Shown here in pieces: positions 9,208-18,600 of a stretch of 64,000 nucleotides of DNA (its first letter is position 1; each line of letters begins with the position of its first letter). This stretch comes from JAKQIM01 sp029557965 (GTDB lineage Bacteria; Chloroflexota; Anaerolineae; Anaerolineales; UBA4823): contig DAOQUL010000003.1 of the NCBI GenBank assembly GCA_035341015.1, positions 1 to 64,000 of the forward strand, given 5' to 3'. The notes under the pieces are model-generated. The model was not told the DNA's origin, ran no database searches, and worked only from the letters and a program-made list of their open reading frames with translations. Both the position numbers and the translations under genes were made by a program.

Positions 9208-9236
9208 TTGACGCAAACCTCGCTTGCATGTATAAT
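9208..9236 (+). promoter_or_regulatory. Promoter of the ten-gene signalling operon
   Basis: Plus strand TTGACG (9208-9213), 17-bp spacer, TATAAT (9231-9236). It is divergent from the thiN promoter, with 25 bp between the two -35 boxes, and gives a leader of about 105 nt before ATG 9348. Confidence 0.78.
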
Positions 9237-9347
9237 TTTTGAGAAGTCAGGTTTTTGATATTCCTGATGCACACCCGGGTAGATGTTTTTTGTGATCAGG
9301 TCTCGAAGTTTGTATCGGCGTGGGTAAAGGCGGTTGGAGGCCAGCAT

Positions 9348-10169
9348 ATGGCATTAAAGGGTAATTTGCGTGATTTTTCGATCACTCAACTGCTGAATTT
9401 GATTAACGTTGCCCAGAAAACAGGCACATTGGTTATTGAAGGCCCGTCGGAGGAAATATGGGTGTGTTTCCGAGATGGGAAATTGGCGTTTGCCCGGGAT
9501 GGGCAAGAGGACGGCAGCCTGGCCTCGGTGCTGTTCCGGGAGAAGAAAATCTCTGCCGCTCAATTCCGCGCCATCAAAGAGCGGGCGGGGGCGATGTCGG
9601 ATAAAGAATTGGGGCTGTTGTTGATCAACGCCAATTACATCTCCCAGCAAGACATCCTGGCGAGTTTGCAGAATTATTTTGTGGGCATTGTGAACCGCCT
9701 GTTCACCTGGGTAGAAGGGTTGTTCCGCTTTGAGAACAACATGATGCCGCCGGATGATAAGATCACGGTGCGCATCAGCCTTGAGAACCTGATCATTGAC
9801 GGTTCGCGCCGGGTGCGCGAATGGGAACAACTGCAAGACGAAATCCCCAGCCTGGATATGGCGCTAAAGTTCACTGACCGCCCGGGGACGAACCTGCGGA
9901 ATGTGAACCTGAGCGTGGAAGAATGGCGCGTGGTTTCGTATATCAATCCAAAGAATTCCATCCGGCAAATTGCCAAGACCACCAATAAGAGTGAGCTTGA
10001 AATTCGCCGGATCGTTTACGGCTTACTGCAAGCCGGGCTGGTAGAGTTGATCCGCCCGGCGGGAATGCCGGTGCCGGTGCCTCAGGGTCGCCCGGCGCTG
10101 CCGCAGGCAAGTAAAGATGAACAGAAATCACTCATTAATCGGATCATTGGCCGCATTCGTTCGATTTAA
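9348..10169 (+). CDS. DUF4388 (PATAN-like) domain protein
   Basis: A 273-aa soluble protein. The N-terminal 150 residues match DUF4388: it opens with ALKGNLRDFSITQLLNLINVA and continues with TGTLVIEG and IWVCFRDGKLAFA, as seen in two-component and gliding-motility regulators. The C-terminal part (about 190-250) reads as a winged-helix-like segment with VSYINPKNSIRQIAKTTNKSE. Start ATG 9348 has GGAGG at 9336-9340. It is the first gene of the operon and sits 24 bp before an MglA/Arf-like GTPase, a pairing that suggests a GTPase effector or scaffold. Confidence 0.82.
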   Translation: MALKGNLRDFSITQLLNLINVAQKTGTLVIEGPSEEIWVCFRDGKLAFARDGQEDGSLASVLFREKKISAAQFRAIKERAGAMSDKELGLLLINANYISQQDILASLQNYFVGIVNRLFTWVEGLFRFENNMMPPDDKITVRISLENLIIDGSRRVREWEQLQDEIPSLDMALKFTDRPGTNLRNVNLSVEEWRVVSYINPKNSIRQIAKTTNKSELEIRRIVYGLLQAGLVELIRPAGMPVPVPQGRPALPQASKDEQKSLINRIIGRIRSI

Positions 10170-10193
10170 TTGTTTTTTATAAGGGAATTGGCT

Positions 10194-10733
10194 ATGCAAA
10201 CTGTGAAAATGGTGGTAACCGGGCCTTTCAATTCTGGTAAGACAGAATTCATCCGGTCTGTGAGCGAGATTGACGTGGTTTCGACGGAACGTAAGATCAG
10301 TTCCGATTCGGAACGCGTCAAAGATCAGACCACCGTGGCGATGGATTTTGGCCGTATCACGGTTGACGACAACCTGGTGCTCTATCTGTTTGGCACGCCT
10401 GGACAACGCCGCTTCGACTTCATGTGGGAGATCTTGTCTGAGGGCATGCTGGGCTTTATCGTGATGGTAGACAGCACCCGTCCTGAAACCTTCCGTGAGG
10501 CGCGCAATATCCTGGAAACATTCCGTGCATATGCACCAACCCCTTATGTGGTTGTGGCAAACAAGCAAGACTGCAAGGATGCCTGGGACCTGGAAGATAT
10601 GCGTATTGCGCTGCGCCTGGATGGACGGGTAAAGTTTTTGCCTTGCGTGGCAACGGATAAAGAGTCGGTCAAGAATGCTTTGCTTGAGCTGTTGTACAGT
10701 ATCCTAGAGGAAATGGAAAAGGGCGAGGGATAA
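10194..10733 (+). CDS. Small Ras/Arf-like GTPase (MglA-related)
   Basis: A 179-aa cytoplasmic GTPase. P-loop GPFNSGKTEF (10-19), switch II motif FGTPGQ with the catalytic-type Gln71, and guanine-specificity motif NKQD (123-126) are present. Prokaryotic small GTPases of this kind control polarity or signalling, MglA of Myxococcus being the known example. ATG 10194 was chosen over TTG 10170 because AAGGGA lies upstream and the protein then starts directly at the first beta strand. The gene follows the DUF4388 gene by 24 bp; no separate GAP (MglB/roadblock) is visible nearby. Confidence 0.85.
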   Translation: MQTVKMVVTGPFNSGKTEFIRSVSEIDVVSTERKISSDSERVKDQTTVAMDFGRITVDDNLVLYLFGTPGQRRFDFMWEILSEGMLGFIVMVDSTRPETFREARNILETFRAYAPTPYVVVANKQDCKDAWDLEDMRIALRLDGRVKFLPCVATDKESVKNALLELLYSILEEMEKGEG

Positions 10734-10766
10734 ACCACACCCCTTGACCTGGTCTGGTTTGCGGCT

Positions 10767-11675
10767 GTGTCATCATTCACTACTGATCAGGGCATTGTTC
10801 ATTACGAAGTCTACGGACGCGGGCGCCCGGTAATTTTGCTGCACGGGTGGCTGGGCTCTTGGGGTTTGTGGCAAGAGACCATGGCCTACCTGGGGCGGTA
10901 TTACCGTACCTATGCGCTCGATTTTTGGGGTTTTGGCGAATCGGGCACCAAGCGCGATACCTATGCGGTACAAGATTTTGTCAGCCTGGTGGACCAATTC
11001 ATGGAACAGTTGGGGATCAACCAGGCGCCTTTGGTGGGCCACAGCATGGGGGGCACGGTCAGCCTTTCGGTGGCGATCAAGTATCCGGCGCGGGTGCGCA
11101 AGGTGGTGGTGGTGGGCTCGCCGATCGTGGGCAGCTCGCTTTCGCTGCTGCTCAAATTAATGGGACGCCGGCCGATTGCCTTCATCACCTATAATAACAT
11201 GTGGGCATTTAAGCTGGGCTTCCGCATGATGGCGCCCTTGTTTTCCAGGGATCGTAACTGGGCGAATATGATGGATCGAGACGTATCGAGACTGACCCTC
11301 GAATCCTTCTTGATGAGCATTGCCTCGCTGCGGCGGACGGATCTGCGCCCTCTGTTGGGCCAGGTGAAGATCCCAGCCATGGGTATGTTTGGGCACCGGG
11401 ATATTGTGGTGCACCCCAACCAGTGGAAGCCGATGTTGGAAGGGATCCCGCACGCGCGGATCGAACGCTTCCCTGATGCGGGCCACTTCATTATGCTTGA
11501 TGAGCCGCAGCGCTTCATGGAAACGCTGCGCGATTTCTTAGACAGCCCCATTGCGCAGCCGGGCAGCGAACAGCCTGCGGCAACTGGGCGAACAGCCGCC
11601 AGCGAGCCCGGCGCGGTTGTACCTGGCTCTGGTTCACCCCCCTCTGTGAAAAGTTCGACACCCCCGGCAGTATGA
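10767..11675 (+). CDS. Alpha/beta hydrolase, catalytically intact
   Basis: A 302-aa alpha/beta-fold hydrolase. Oxyanion-hole HGW (26-28), nucleophile elbow GHSMGG with Ser93, acid Asp212 (GHRD) and His240 (DAGHF) form a complete triad. A Pro/Ser/Gly-rich tail (260-302) follows the fold. The start is GTG 10767; no better start exists. Its stop overlaps the start of the V4R gene (ATGA), so the two are coupled. Substrate cannot be read from the sequence. A paralogue at the end of the operon is alignable residue for residue in the first hundred positions but lacks Ser93. Confidence 0.85.
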   Translation: MSSFTTDQGIVHYEVYGRGRPVILLHGWLGSWGLWQETMAYLGRYYRTYALDFWGFGESGTKRDTYAVQDFVSLVDQFMEQLGINQAPLVGHSMGGTVSLSVAIKYPARVRKVVVVGSPIVGSSLSLLLKLMGRRPIAFITYNNMWAFKLGFRMMAPLFSRDRNWANMMDRDVSRLTLESFLMSIASLRRTDLRPLLGQVKIPAMGMFGHRDIVVHPNQWKPMLEGIPHARIERFPDAGHFIMLDEPQRFMETLRDFLDSPIAQPGSEQPAATGRTAASEPGAVVPGSGSPPSVKSSTPPAV

Positions 11676-12304
11676 ATGCGGAAATGAAAGCAGCTTACTA
11701 CTATCCGAATAAGCTGGGGCGAATCATCCTCCTATCCATGGAGGAGATCATCGGCCGCACCGGTGTGAATGCGATCTTGAACCAGGCCAACCTGGCAGAG
11801 CTGATCAACCATTACCCGCCCAATGACCTGGATCTGGCGGTGCGTTTTGAAGATGTGGCCCGGATGCAGGTGGCCTTGGATGCCATTTACGGGCCGCGCG
11901 GCGGGCGGGGCCTGGCATTAAGGGCCGGGCGGGCCTGCCTGAAGCACGGCTTGCGCGAGTTCGGGCCGCTGTTAGGTTTGACTGACCTGGCTTTCCGCCT
12001 GCTACCGCTGGAAGAAAAGCTGCGCACCGGTGCGGCGATCTTTGCCGATATCTTTAACCAGTATTCAGACCAAAAGGTGGTGGTTAAAGAAGAAGCAGAT
12101 AAGATTTTGTGGATCATTGAGCGCTGCCCGGTGTGCTGGCAGCGCAAGGCCGACAGCCCGGTGTGCCACCTGGCGGTGGGCTTGCTGCAAGAAGCCTTGT
12201 ATTGGGTCAGCGGCGGCAAGTATTTTGATGTAGAAGAGACCCGCTGTATCGCCCAGGGCGACGATGCCTGTGTGATCACGATTGGGAAGCAGGCGTTGGA
12301 TTAG
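11672..12304 (+). CDS. V4R (4-vinyl reductase) domain protein
   Basis: A 210-aa protein with the V4R small-molecule-binding domain in its C-terminal half. Characteristic cysteines are Cys152, Cys155 (CPVC), Cys165, Cys192 and Cys200, in the typical pattern ending ETRCIAQGDDACVI. V4R domains bind hydrocarbons or other small ligands, and some sit with bacteriochlorophyll or phenol-sensing proteins; the cysteines may hold a metal. The N-terminal half (1-110) is helical and related to heme-NO-binding-like V4R partners. Coupled by ATGA overlap to the hydrolase, so a shared ligand or substrate is plausible but not shown. Confidence 0.75.
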   Translation: MNAEMKAAYYYPNKLGRIILLSMEEIIGRTGVNAILNQANLAELINHYPPNDLDLAVRFEDVARMQVALDAIYGPRGGRGLALRAGRACLKHGLREFGPLLGLTDLAFRLLPLEEKLRTGAAIFADIFNQYSDQKVVVKEEADKILWIIERCPVCWQRKADSPVCHLAVGLLQEALYWVSGGKYFDVEETRCIAQGDDACVITIGKQALD

Positions 12305-12343
12305 CTTGAGTGCGGTAAATCGGATGGTGGTTTTGGGAGCACT

Positions 12344-13621
12344 ATGCTAAAAATCATTTTACAGGATCCTCGATACCTGACGCCGTTCAACGAGCGAGCC
12401 AGGGATATTCGCATCATGAACAAGCCTTTGTGGCTGTCGCAGCGTGATGTGTTGATGCCCTATACGCATCGCGAGTTAGAGCTGCCGTTTGGGGCCTCGC
12501 TGCCGCAGACGAACGAGGAGTGTATCGTTTACCGCGATAACCTGTTTTTTGACGCGTTCTATATCCAGGCTTTTATCGAGAAAGCCAAGGAAGTGGGCGG
12601 GGCCTGCCGGGCAGCTTTTACCACCGATGACCCGTCTTTTCGTGAGCACGCCCTGCCGCTTTCGGTCTCGTATACCCCCGAAGGCGAATATTACCTGGCT
12701 GACCTGTGGTACTATCCCAATGGGCCAGGCGAGCCAGCCAAAGCGTTGTGCGTGGATACGCTGCCGATCGAGGCGGGGTATTATCACGTGCCCACCTACA
12801 TGGCATACGAGCAGGGCGACCTGACCTTTCAGGTGCCTCGCCGCAGCTTGCTGGCGCTCGATACCTGGGTGCACATCTTCATTGCTGATGTGGTTTACGG
12901 TTTATTCGCACGCGGAGCGCGCTTTGAGCACAGGTTAGACAACAACTTGTTCTTTAAGCTAAGCGTTTTGGCAAGGGCCATGTACGAAGGCAAACAGGTG
13001 CTGGATTGCTCGAAGGTGGTGCAGATCGGCAAGAACTGCACGATCGACCCCAGCGCGGTCATCCACGGACCGACCTCGATCGGGGATAATGTCACGATCG
13101 GGGCGGGGGTGGCAATTGAGAACTGCGTGATTGGGGATAACGTGAACGTGGGGCAGGGCTGCCAGTTGATGCTGTCGGTGGTGGGCGATGGAGCCTTCTT
13201 GCCGTTCCGGGCTGCTTTGTTCATGACCACCTTTATGGATAACAGCATGGTGGCGCAGAACACCTGCCTGCAGATGTGCGTGGTGGGGCGCAACACGTTC
13301 ATCGGGGCGGGCTCAACCTTTACCGATTACAATCTTCTGCCATCACCCATCCGGGCGATGGATGGGCATGGCAAGCTGGGGCATGCCAACCGGCCGGTGC
13401 TGGGGGGCTGCGTGGGGCATAACTGTCGCCTGGGGGCAGGCATGATCGTCTTCCCGGCGCGCACGATCGAGTCGGATGTGGTGGTGTTCGCATCTAAAGA
13501 GAGGCGGGTGATTGATAAGGATCTCCATTTTGAGGACAGCGACCATCATGGGCTAAAGTTCTCCAAGCTCCATCCCCGGTTATACCCACGGCCAGGTGAA
13601 GCGAGCGAGGAGTCCTGGTAG
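12344..13621 (+). CDS. Left-handed beta-helix (hexapeptide repeat) protein
   Basis: A 425-aa protein. The N-terminal half (1-215) has no motif I recognise; the C-terminal half has hexapeptide turns such as IGKNCTIDPSAVIHGPTSIG, IGDNVTIGAGVAIENCVIG and GHNCRLGAGMIVFPART, which form a left-handed beta-helix as in acyl- and nucleotidyl-transferases. Families with this fold include sugar-1-phosphate transferases and gamma carbonic anhydrases, but the usual nucleotide-binding loop is not visible at the N-terminus. It lies 39 bp after the V4R gene and 3 bp before the acyl-ACP-reductase-like gene. Acyltransferase activity is a guess from fold and context. Confidence 0.65.
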   Translation: MLKIILQDPRYLTPFNERARDIRIMNKPLWLSQRDVLMPYTHRELELPFGASLPQTNEECIVYRDNLFFDAFYIQAFIEKAKEVGGACRAAFTTDDPSFREHALPLSVSYTPEGEYYLADLWYYPNGPGEPAKALCVDTLPIEAGYYHVPTYMAYEQGDLTFQVPRRSLLALDTWVHIFIADVVYGLFARGARFEHRLDNNLFFKLSVLARAMYEGKQVLDCSKVVQIGKNCTIDPSAVIHGPTSIGDNVTIGAGVAIENCVIGDNVNVGQGCQLMLSVVGDGAFLPFRAALFMTTFMDNSMVAQNTCLQMCVVGRNTFIGAGSTFTDYNLLPSPIRAMDGHGKLGHANRPVLGGCVGHNCRLGAGMIVFPARTIESDVVVFASKERRVIDKDLHFEDSDHHGLKFSKLHPRLYPRPGEASEESW

Positions 13622-13624
13622 CCT

Positions 13625-14716
13625 GTGGATACCTTTGCGTTCATTATTCATCCAATTGATCCCAAGCGTGACATTAGCCGGAAATACCCCTTCTTAGCCC
13701 GAATCGTCAACGACTGGATCATTTATGAGGTAGCACCCTTCTTTCCGCCGGTTTACCTGTCTGAGGTGAATGGGATCACCTCGGCGGCGACCGGGAAGGA
13801 GATCAAAGGCTGGTTGATTGCCTGTCCATTGGTACCAAAACACTTTTTTCGGTTGCCAGAAAAGCGAGTCTATCGTAAGATTATAGAAACTGGTCGTTTA
13901 GCTGAGAAACTTGGTGCTAAAATATTAGGGCTAGGAGCATTTACATCGGTCGTTGGGGATGCGGGCACCACAATTGCAAAGGCGCTGGACATCCCCGTCA
14001 CAACAGGAGATTCGTACACGGTGGCAGTGGCTGTGCGGGCCATCCGGCAGGCGGCAGAGATGATGGGCATCCGGCTGGGAAGTGCTACGGCAGCGGTTGT
14101 GGGCGCCACGGGTGCGATTGGTAAAGCTTGTTCGGCGTTATTGGCAAATGAGGTGGCTGATCTGTATATGGTTGCACGCCACGAATCCGAACTGGCACAA
14201 TATCGAGAGCAGATGATTGCAGGTGGTGCGAGCGCCAACCTGCATGTTAGCACGAATATCGATGTGTTGCGAGAGGCGCAGTTGATCTTGACCGTGACAA
14301 GTGCCGTACACAGCGTGATCGAGCCAGAGCATTTGCAGCCGGGGAGCGTGGTTTGTGACGTGGCCCGGCCGCGAGATGTATCGCAGCAGATTGCGGCGGC
14401 GCGGGATGACGTGTTGGTGATCGATGGCGGGATGATCGACGTGCCCGGAGATGTAGATTTCCACTTTAACTTTGGTTTTCCGCCCGGCAAAGCATATGCT
14501 TGCATGGCCGAGACGATGGCTCTGACACTGGAGGGCCGCCTGGAGGATTACACTTTAGGGAAAGGGATTACACTGGATCGTATTAATGAAATTACAGCCA
14601 TCGCTGACCGGCATGGCTTTAAGCTCAGCGGCTTTCGCTCTTTTGAGCGGCCGGTAACTGAGGAACAAATCGAACGTGTGCGCCAGAATGCCAAACAGAG
14701 AAGAGGGCATTCTTAA
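13625..14716 (+). CDS. Acyl-ACP-reductase-like oxidoreductase (AAR family)
   Basis: A 363-aa protein resembling the cyanobacterial long-chain acyl-ACP reductase, which reduces acyl-ACP to aldehyde with NADPH. Shared features: an N-terminal domain with VNGITSAATGKEIKGWLI, the segment LGLGAFTSVV, the Rossmann motif VVGATGAIGKACS (about 157-169), and AYACMAETM with Cys293, matching the catalytic Cys of AAR in place and number. The family is also similar to shikimate dehydrogenases, so a different substrate is possible. No aldehyde-deformylating oxygenase is encoded nearby. The start is GTG 13625, 3 bp after the beta-helix gene. The part near 13860-13960 is visibly richer in A+T than its surroundings. 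Confidence 0.72.
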   Translation: MDTFAFIIHPIDPKRDISRKYPFLARIVNDWIIYEVAPFFPPVYLSEVNGITSAATGKEIKGWLIACPLVPKHFFRLPEKRVYRKIIETGRLAEKLGAKILGLGAFTSVVGDAGTTIAKALDIPVTTGDSYTVAVAVRAIRQAAEMMGIRLGSATAAVVGATGAIGKACSALLANEVADLYMVARHESELAQYREQMIAGGASANLHVSTNIDVLREAQLILTVTSAVHSVIEPEHLQPGSVVCDVARPRDVSQQIAAARDDVLVIDGGMIDVPGDVDFHFNFGFPPGKAYACMAETMALTLEGRLEDYTLGKGITLDRINEITAIADRHGFKLSGFRSFERPVTEEQIERVRQNAKQRRGHS

Positions 14717-14735
14717 TTTTTTATGGGAGGCTGAT

Positions 14736-15623
14736 ATGGGAAAAGCCCGACTACTGATTGTAGAAGACGATAGTGACATCTCAAACATGCTGCAAATATA
14801 CTTCACAGGCCAGGGCTACGAAGTGGATGTGGCACCACGCGGGTCGGCGGCGTTGGAGAAAACACGCATCAACCTGCCGCACCTGATCGTGTTGGACATC
14901 ATGCTGCCTGATATCGATGGCTTTGAGGTATGCCGCATCTTGCGGACCAACACACGCACCAGCCATGTGCCGATCATCTTCCTGACTCAGAAGGATGAGC
15001 GCAGTGATAAGCTGGCGGGCCTGGAGTTGGGGGCAGATGACTACATCACCAAGCCCTTCGATATTGAAGAGCTCAAACTGCGTGTGCAGCGTGCCATCTC
15101 GCGTGCAGAACAGCAAAGCCTGACAGACCCGCGTTCGGGCCTGCCTGCCGGCCGCTTGATCGAAGAACAGCTTCGCCGCATCATCCGCCAGCAGAATTGG
15201 GCCTTCATGGATGTGCGCGTGAATCACTTCGAGCCGTTCAAAGAAGCTTATGGCTTCGTGGCTGGTGATGACGTGCTGCGCTTTGCGGCCATGCTGATCG
15301 GCGAGGTGCTGGATACCAAAGGCACCCCCAACGATTTCATTGGCCATGCCGGCGGTGATAACTTTGTGGTCATCACGGCTGAAGAGACGGCTGCCATGAT
15401 CTGCGAGACCCTCAAAACCCGCTTTGCAGAAGAGGTCTTGTCGCATTACAGTTTCATTGACCGTGAGCAAGGGTTCATTCGCACGGTGAATAAAGAAGGG
15501 CAGCCCGAAGAGGCACCTTTGATGAAGCTGGCGATTGGCGTTGTGTCGCCAAGTGAATACCAGTTTGCAGATATTCGCGAGATCACCGAGCTGGCTGCTG
15601 AAGCCCGGCGCAAAGATAGCTAG
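14736..15623 (+). CDS. Response regulator with degenerate GGDEF domain
   Basis: A 295-aa protein. Receiver domain 1-120 has the acidic pocket (Glu10-Asp11-Asp12), phosphoacceptor Asp54 (IVLDIMLPD) and Lys106. The C-terminal domain (about 130-290) is a GGDEF fold whose signature reads GGDNF (206-210), so diguanylate cyclase activity is doubtful; it may bind nucleotide or act as a protein-interaction module. GGAGG lies six bases before ATG 14736. It precedes the giant histidine kinase by 41 bp and is a likely phosphotransfer partner. Confidence 0.85.
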   Translation: MGKARLLIVEDDSDISNMLQIYFTGQGYEVDVAPRGSAALEKTRINLPHLIVLDIMLPDIDGFEVCRILRTNTRTSHVPIIFLTQKDERSDKLAGLELGADDYITKPFDIEELKLRVQRAISRAEQQSLTDPRSGLPAGRLIEEQLRRIIRQQNWAFMDVRVNHFEPFKEAYGFVAGDDVLRFAAMLIGEVLDTKGTPNDFIGHAGGDNFVVITAEETAAMICETLKTRFAEEVLSHYSFIDREQGFIRTVNKEGQPEEAPLMKLAIGVVSPSEYQFADIREITELAAEARRKDS

Positions 15624-15664
15624 AGCAGGGTGGGTCTGCTGACGGCCTGATTCTCCCTGCCCCT

Positions 15665-18600
15665 ATGGGGTTTGTTTTGCATATGTTTGGCTCGGATTCG
15701 CTCACCTTTGGCGTTACAGTGGTTATCCTGGCGTTGGCCTTAGCCGGGGTGGCTTTGCTGTTCTTGCGCGTGGTGCCGCGAATCCTGGCACTTCAACAGC
15801 CTCCATCTTCTTCTCTTCTTACAATTGATATCCCGGCTTCGGATGACGCCGTGCTGCTGGTCGAAATTGGCGGGCGCGTGCGTTATACCAATCCGGTGGC
15901 GCGCGATTGGCTTGGCTATGGCGATGAAGAGCCTAACCTGGAACGCCTGGCCCGGCGCACTCGACCGAGCGACCTGTTCTTAGGATTGTGCGGTTCTGAG
16001 GGGCAGGCGCGCTTTTCGCTTGACGGTCGTTTTGTAGAAGGCACTTCTTATTTTGTGCCGCCCAGCAATGGCAAGAGCGGCGCGTACCTGGTGTCGCTGC
16101 GCAGGCCGCAGGTGACGGCGATCACCAATGGCGAAGCGGATGCTTCGGAGCATACCCTGCACATCTTTGCCGAGCTGAGCCAGACGATGGCCTCTAGCCT
16201 GGACCTGGAGACCACGCTGTATGCTATTCTGGAGAGCGTGGAACGCCTGATCCCATCTGATTTTCCTGAGATCACGGTTTGGGATGCGGCGAAAAAGAAT
16301 TTACAGCCCTTCCACTTTATTGGTATGCCGGGGGTGGATCGCCGCCTGGAAGAAACGCAAGAACGTTATGCGCCCGATAAGGGTTATTCGGGCTACCTGG
16401 TGACAGAGCGTAAGCCGCTTTTGATCAACGATGTAGATTCCTTCCGTGAGGTGCGCCCCTCAGTTGTTCGTAAGCAGTATCCCTTCAATTCGTACATGGG
16501 TGTGCCGCTGGTAGTAGCCAACGAGCTGGTTGGAACGCTGGAACTGGCCTCTTTGGGTAAGCAGGCTTTCAACGAGTCAGACCTGGAGGTGCTGCGTGTT
16601 TTATCGGGCCAGGCGGCTGTGGCGCTGCATAATGCGATCCTGTTCCAGGGTGAACAGCGGCGCATCTTAGAGCTTTCGGGCCTGGCGAAGCTGGCGCAGG
16701 CCACGGGGCTGGTGCGCGACACCCAAGACTTCTTTGCTCGCCTGATCGAGGGGATTGAGCCCCTAGTAGACGCCCATACGATCGGCTTTTTGACTTATGA
16801 CGAGTCAAAACGCCGCCTGCAGGCGCAAGCGCCGTTCAAGGGCATCCCGGTTGAATTTGTGGCGCTTTACGAGGTGCCCATCCCGCCGGGCAGCCCGGCT
16901 GAGGATGTGCTGCTGGCGCAGGAGATGATTGTTGCCCCGCAGGCTACGGAAGATGAGCGCCTGGTGGCGCTGGACCTGGCGCATCTGGCACAGGCGGCGG
17001 GCATCCAAAACACGATCTTGATGCCGCTGACCTCTGTGGGGCGCTTCTTGGGTTATTTGCAGGTGGCTGATAAGCGCGATGGCCAGCCATTCAACCAGGA
17101 TGACCTGCGGGTGCTGACGATTGTGGCGGGGCAGGCGGCGACGGTGATTGAAAATGCCACCCTGGTGCGGCAGTCTCAAGAACGTGCTCAGCGTTCTGAA
17201 GCCATGCGCCGGATTGCCTCTTTGACCGGCTCTGTGGCAACGGTGGATGAGATCTTATCGTTCTCGCTGCGAGAACTGCTCCACCTGCTGCGGGCCGATG
17301 CCGGGGCGATCTTCTTGCTGGACGAGAACCGGGCCGAGTTGCGCGTGCACAAAGAGTCGCTGCATGGTATTGAGGCTGAGACGGTGGGGCGCATGGGGCG
17401 TATTTCGATGAACGACCCCGATTTCCGCCTGACCGTGACCGCCACGCAAAGGCCTTTCTTCAGCGATGATCTTTCTGAAGAAGCCATGCCCATGCAAACC
17501 TATGCCAACATTGCCACGGCCTTCGGGATGAAGTCGGCGATCATTGTGCCGATCGTGATCCGTGAGCATGGGATTGGCGAATTGATGCTGGGCAGCCGGT
17601 CGAAAGATTTCTTTGACCGGAGCGACCTGATCTTGATCTCGACCACTGCCAGCCAACTGGCAGCGGCGGTTGAGAAATCTACCCTTTATACGCAGACGGA
17701 CGAGAGCCTGCGCCGCCGGGTGGAGCAGCTTTTGGCCCTGACGCGCGTCAGCCGGGAGCTGAACACCAACCTGAAGCTTGAATCGCTGCTCCAACTGGTT
17801 TACGATGAGCTGCTGCACACCACCCAGGCGGGCTGCGGTACCATTTCATTGTTTGAGCTGCAAGACCGCTCGACGGGCAAGCCGCGCCTGCTGCTTTCAT
17901 TGGGTGATCCGGCAGAGACTGAGCTGAGCCACCTGGAGCAGTTGGTGCTGACAAAAGAAGAGCCGATCATCGTGGACGATTATGACCATCCAGATGAGGC
18001 GCTGGGCAGCGATGTAAAGCCGCCGCATGAAGGGATCCGCTCTTCACTGGTGGTGCCGATTGCTTACCAGGATGACCTGGCGGGCCTGATCCATTTGCAC
18101 TCTCGAACGGTTGGGCATTTTGATATGACGGCCCTGGATATCACCCAGGCCCTGGCTACGCAGGCTTCCATTGCCATTGGCAATGCCATTCGCTTCCAAG
18201 AACAGAAGCGGCGCAATGAGCTGTTGAACCAACGCGTTGAAACGATGTCGAAGCTGGTGGAGGCTTCTCAGGTGCTTTCGCCAGACCAGCCGTTGGAGGA
18301 TGCCCTGGAGGCGATTGCATACGGCATTCAGGATTCCACGCCCTTTAATGTGGTTTTGATCAGCGTGTACAACGCCGAGGGCAATAATTTGATCCGCGTG
18401 GCGGGGGCGGGCCTGCCGCTGGCTACCATGGAAGAGTTCCGCAGCCGGCCCCAGCCCTGGGCCTCGATTAAAGAGATGCTGGACCCGCAGTTCAAGTATG
18501 ATTACGCCTACTTCATCCCGTTCGAAAAACGCCCGGTGACGCCAACCGACCTGCACTCGGTGACGGTTTTGCCGCTGGACGAGAGCAGTGTGAGCAATGA

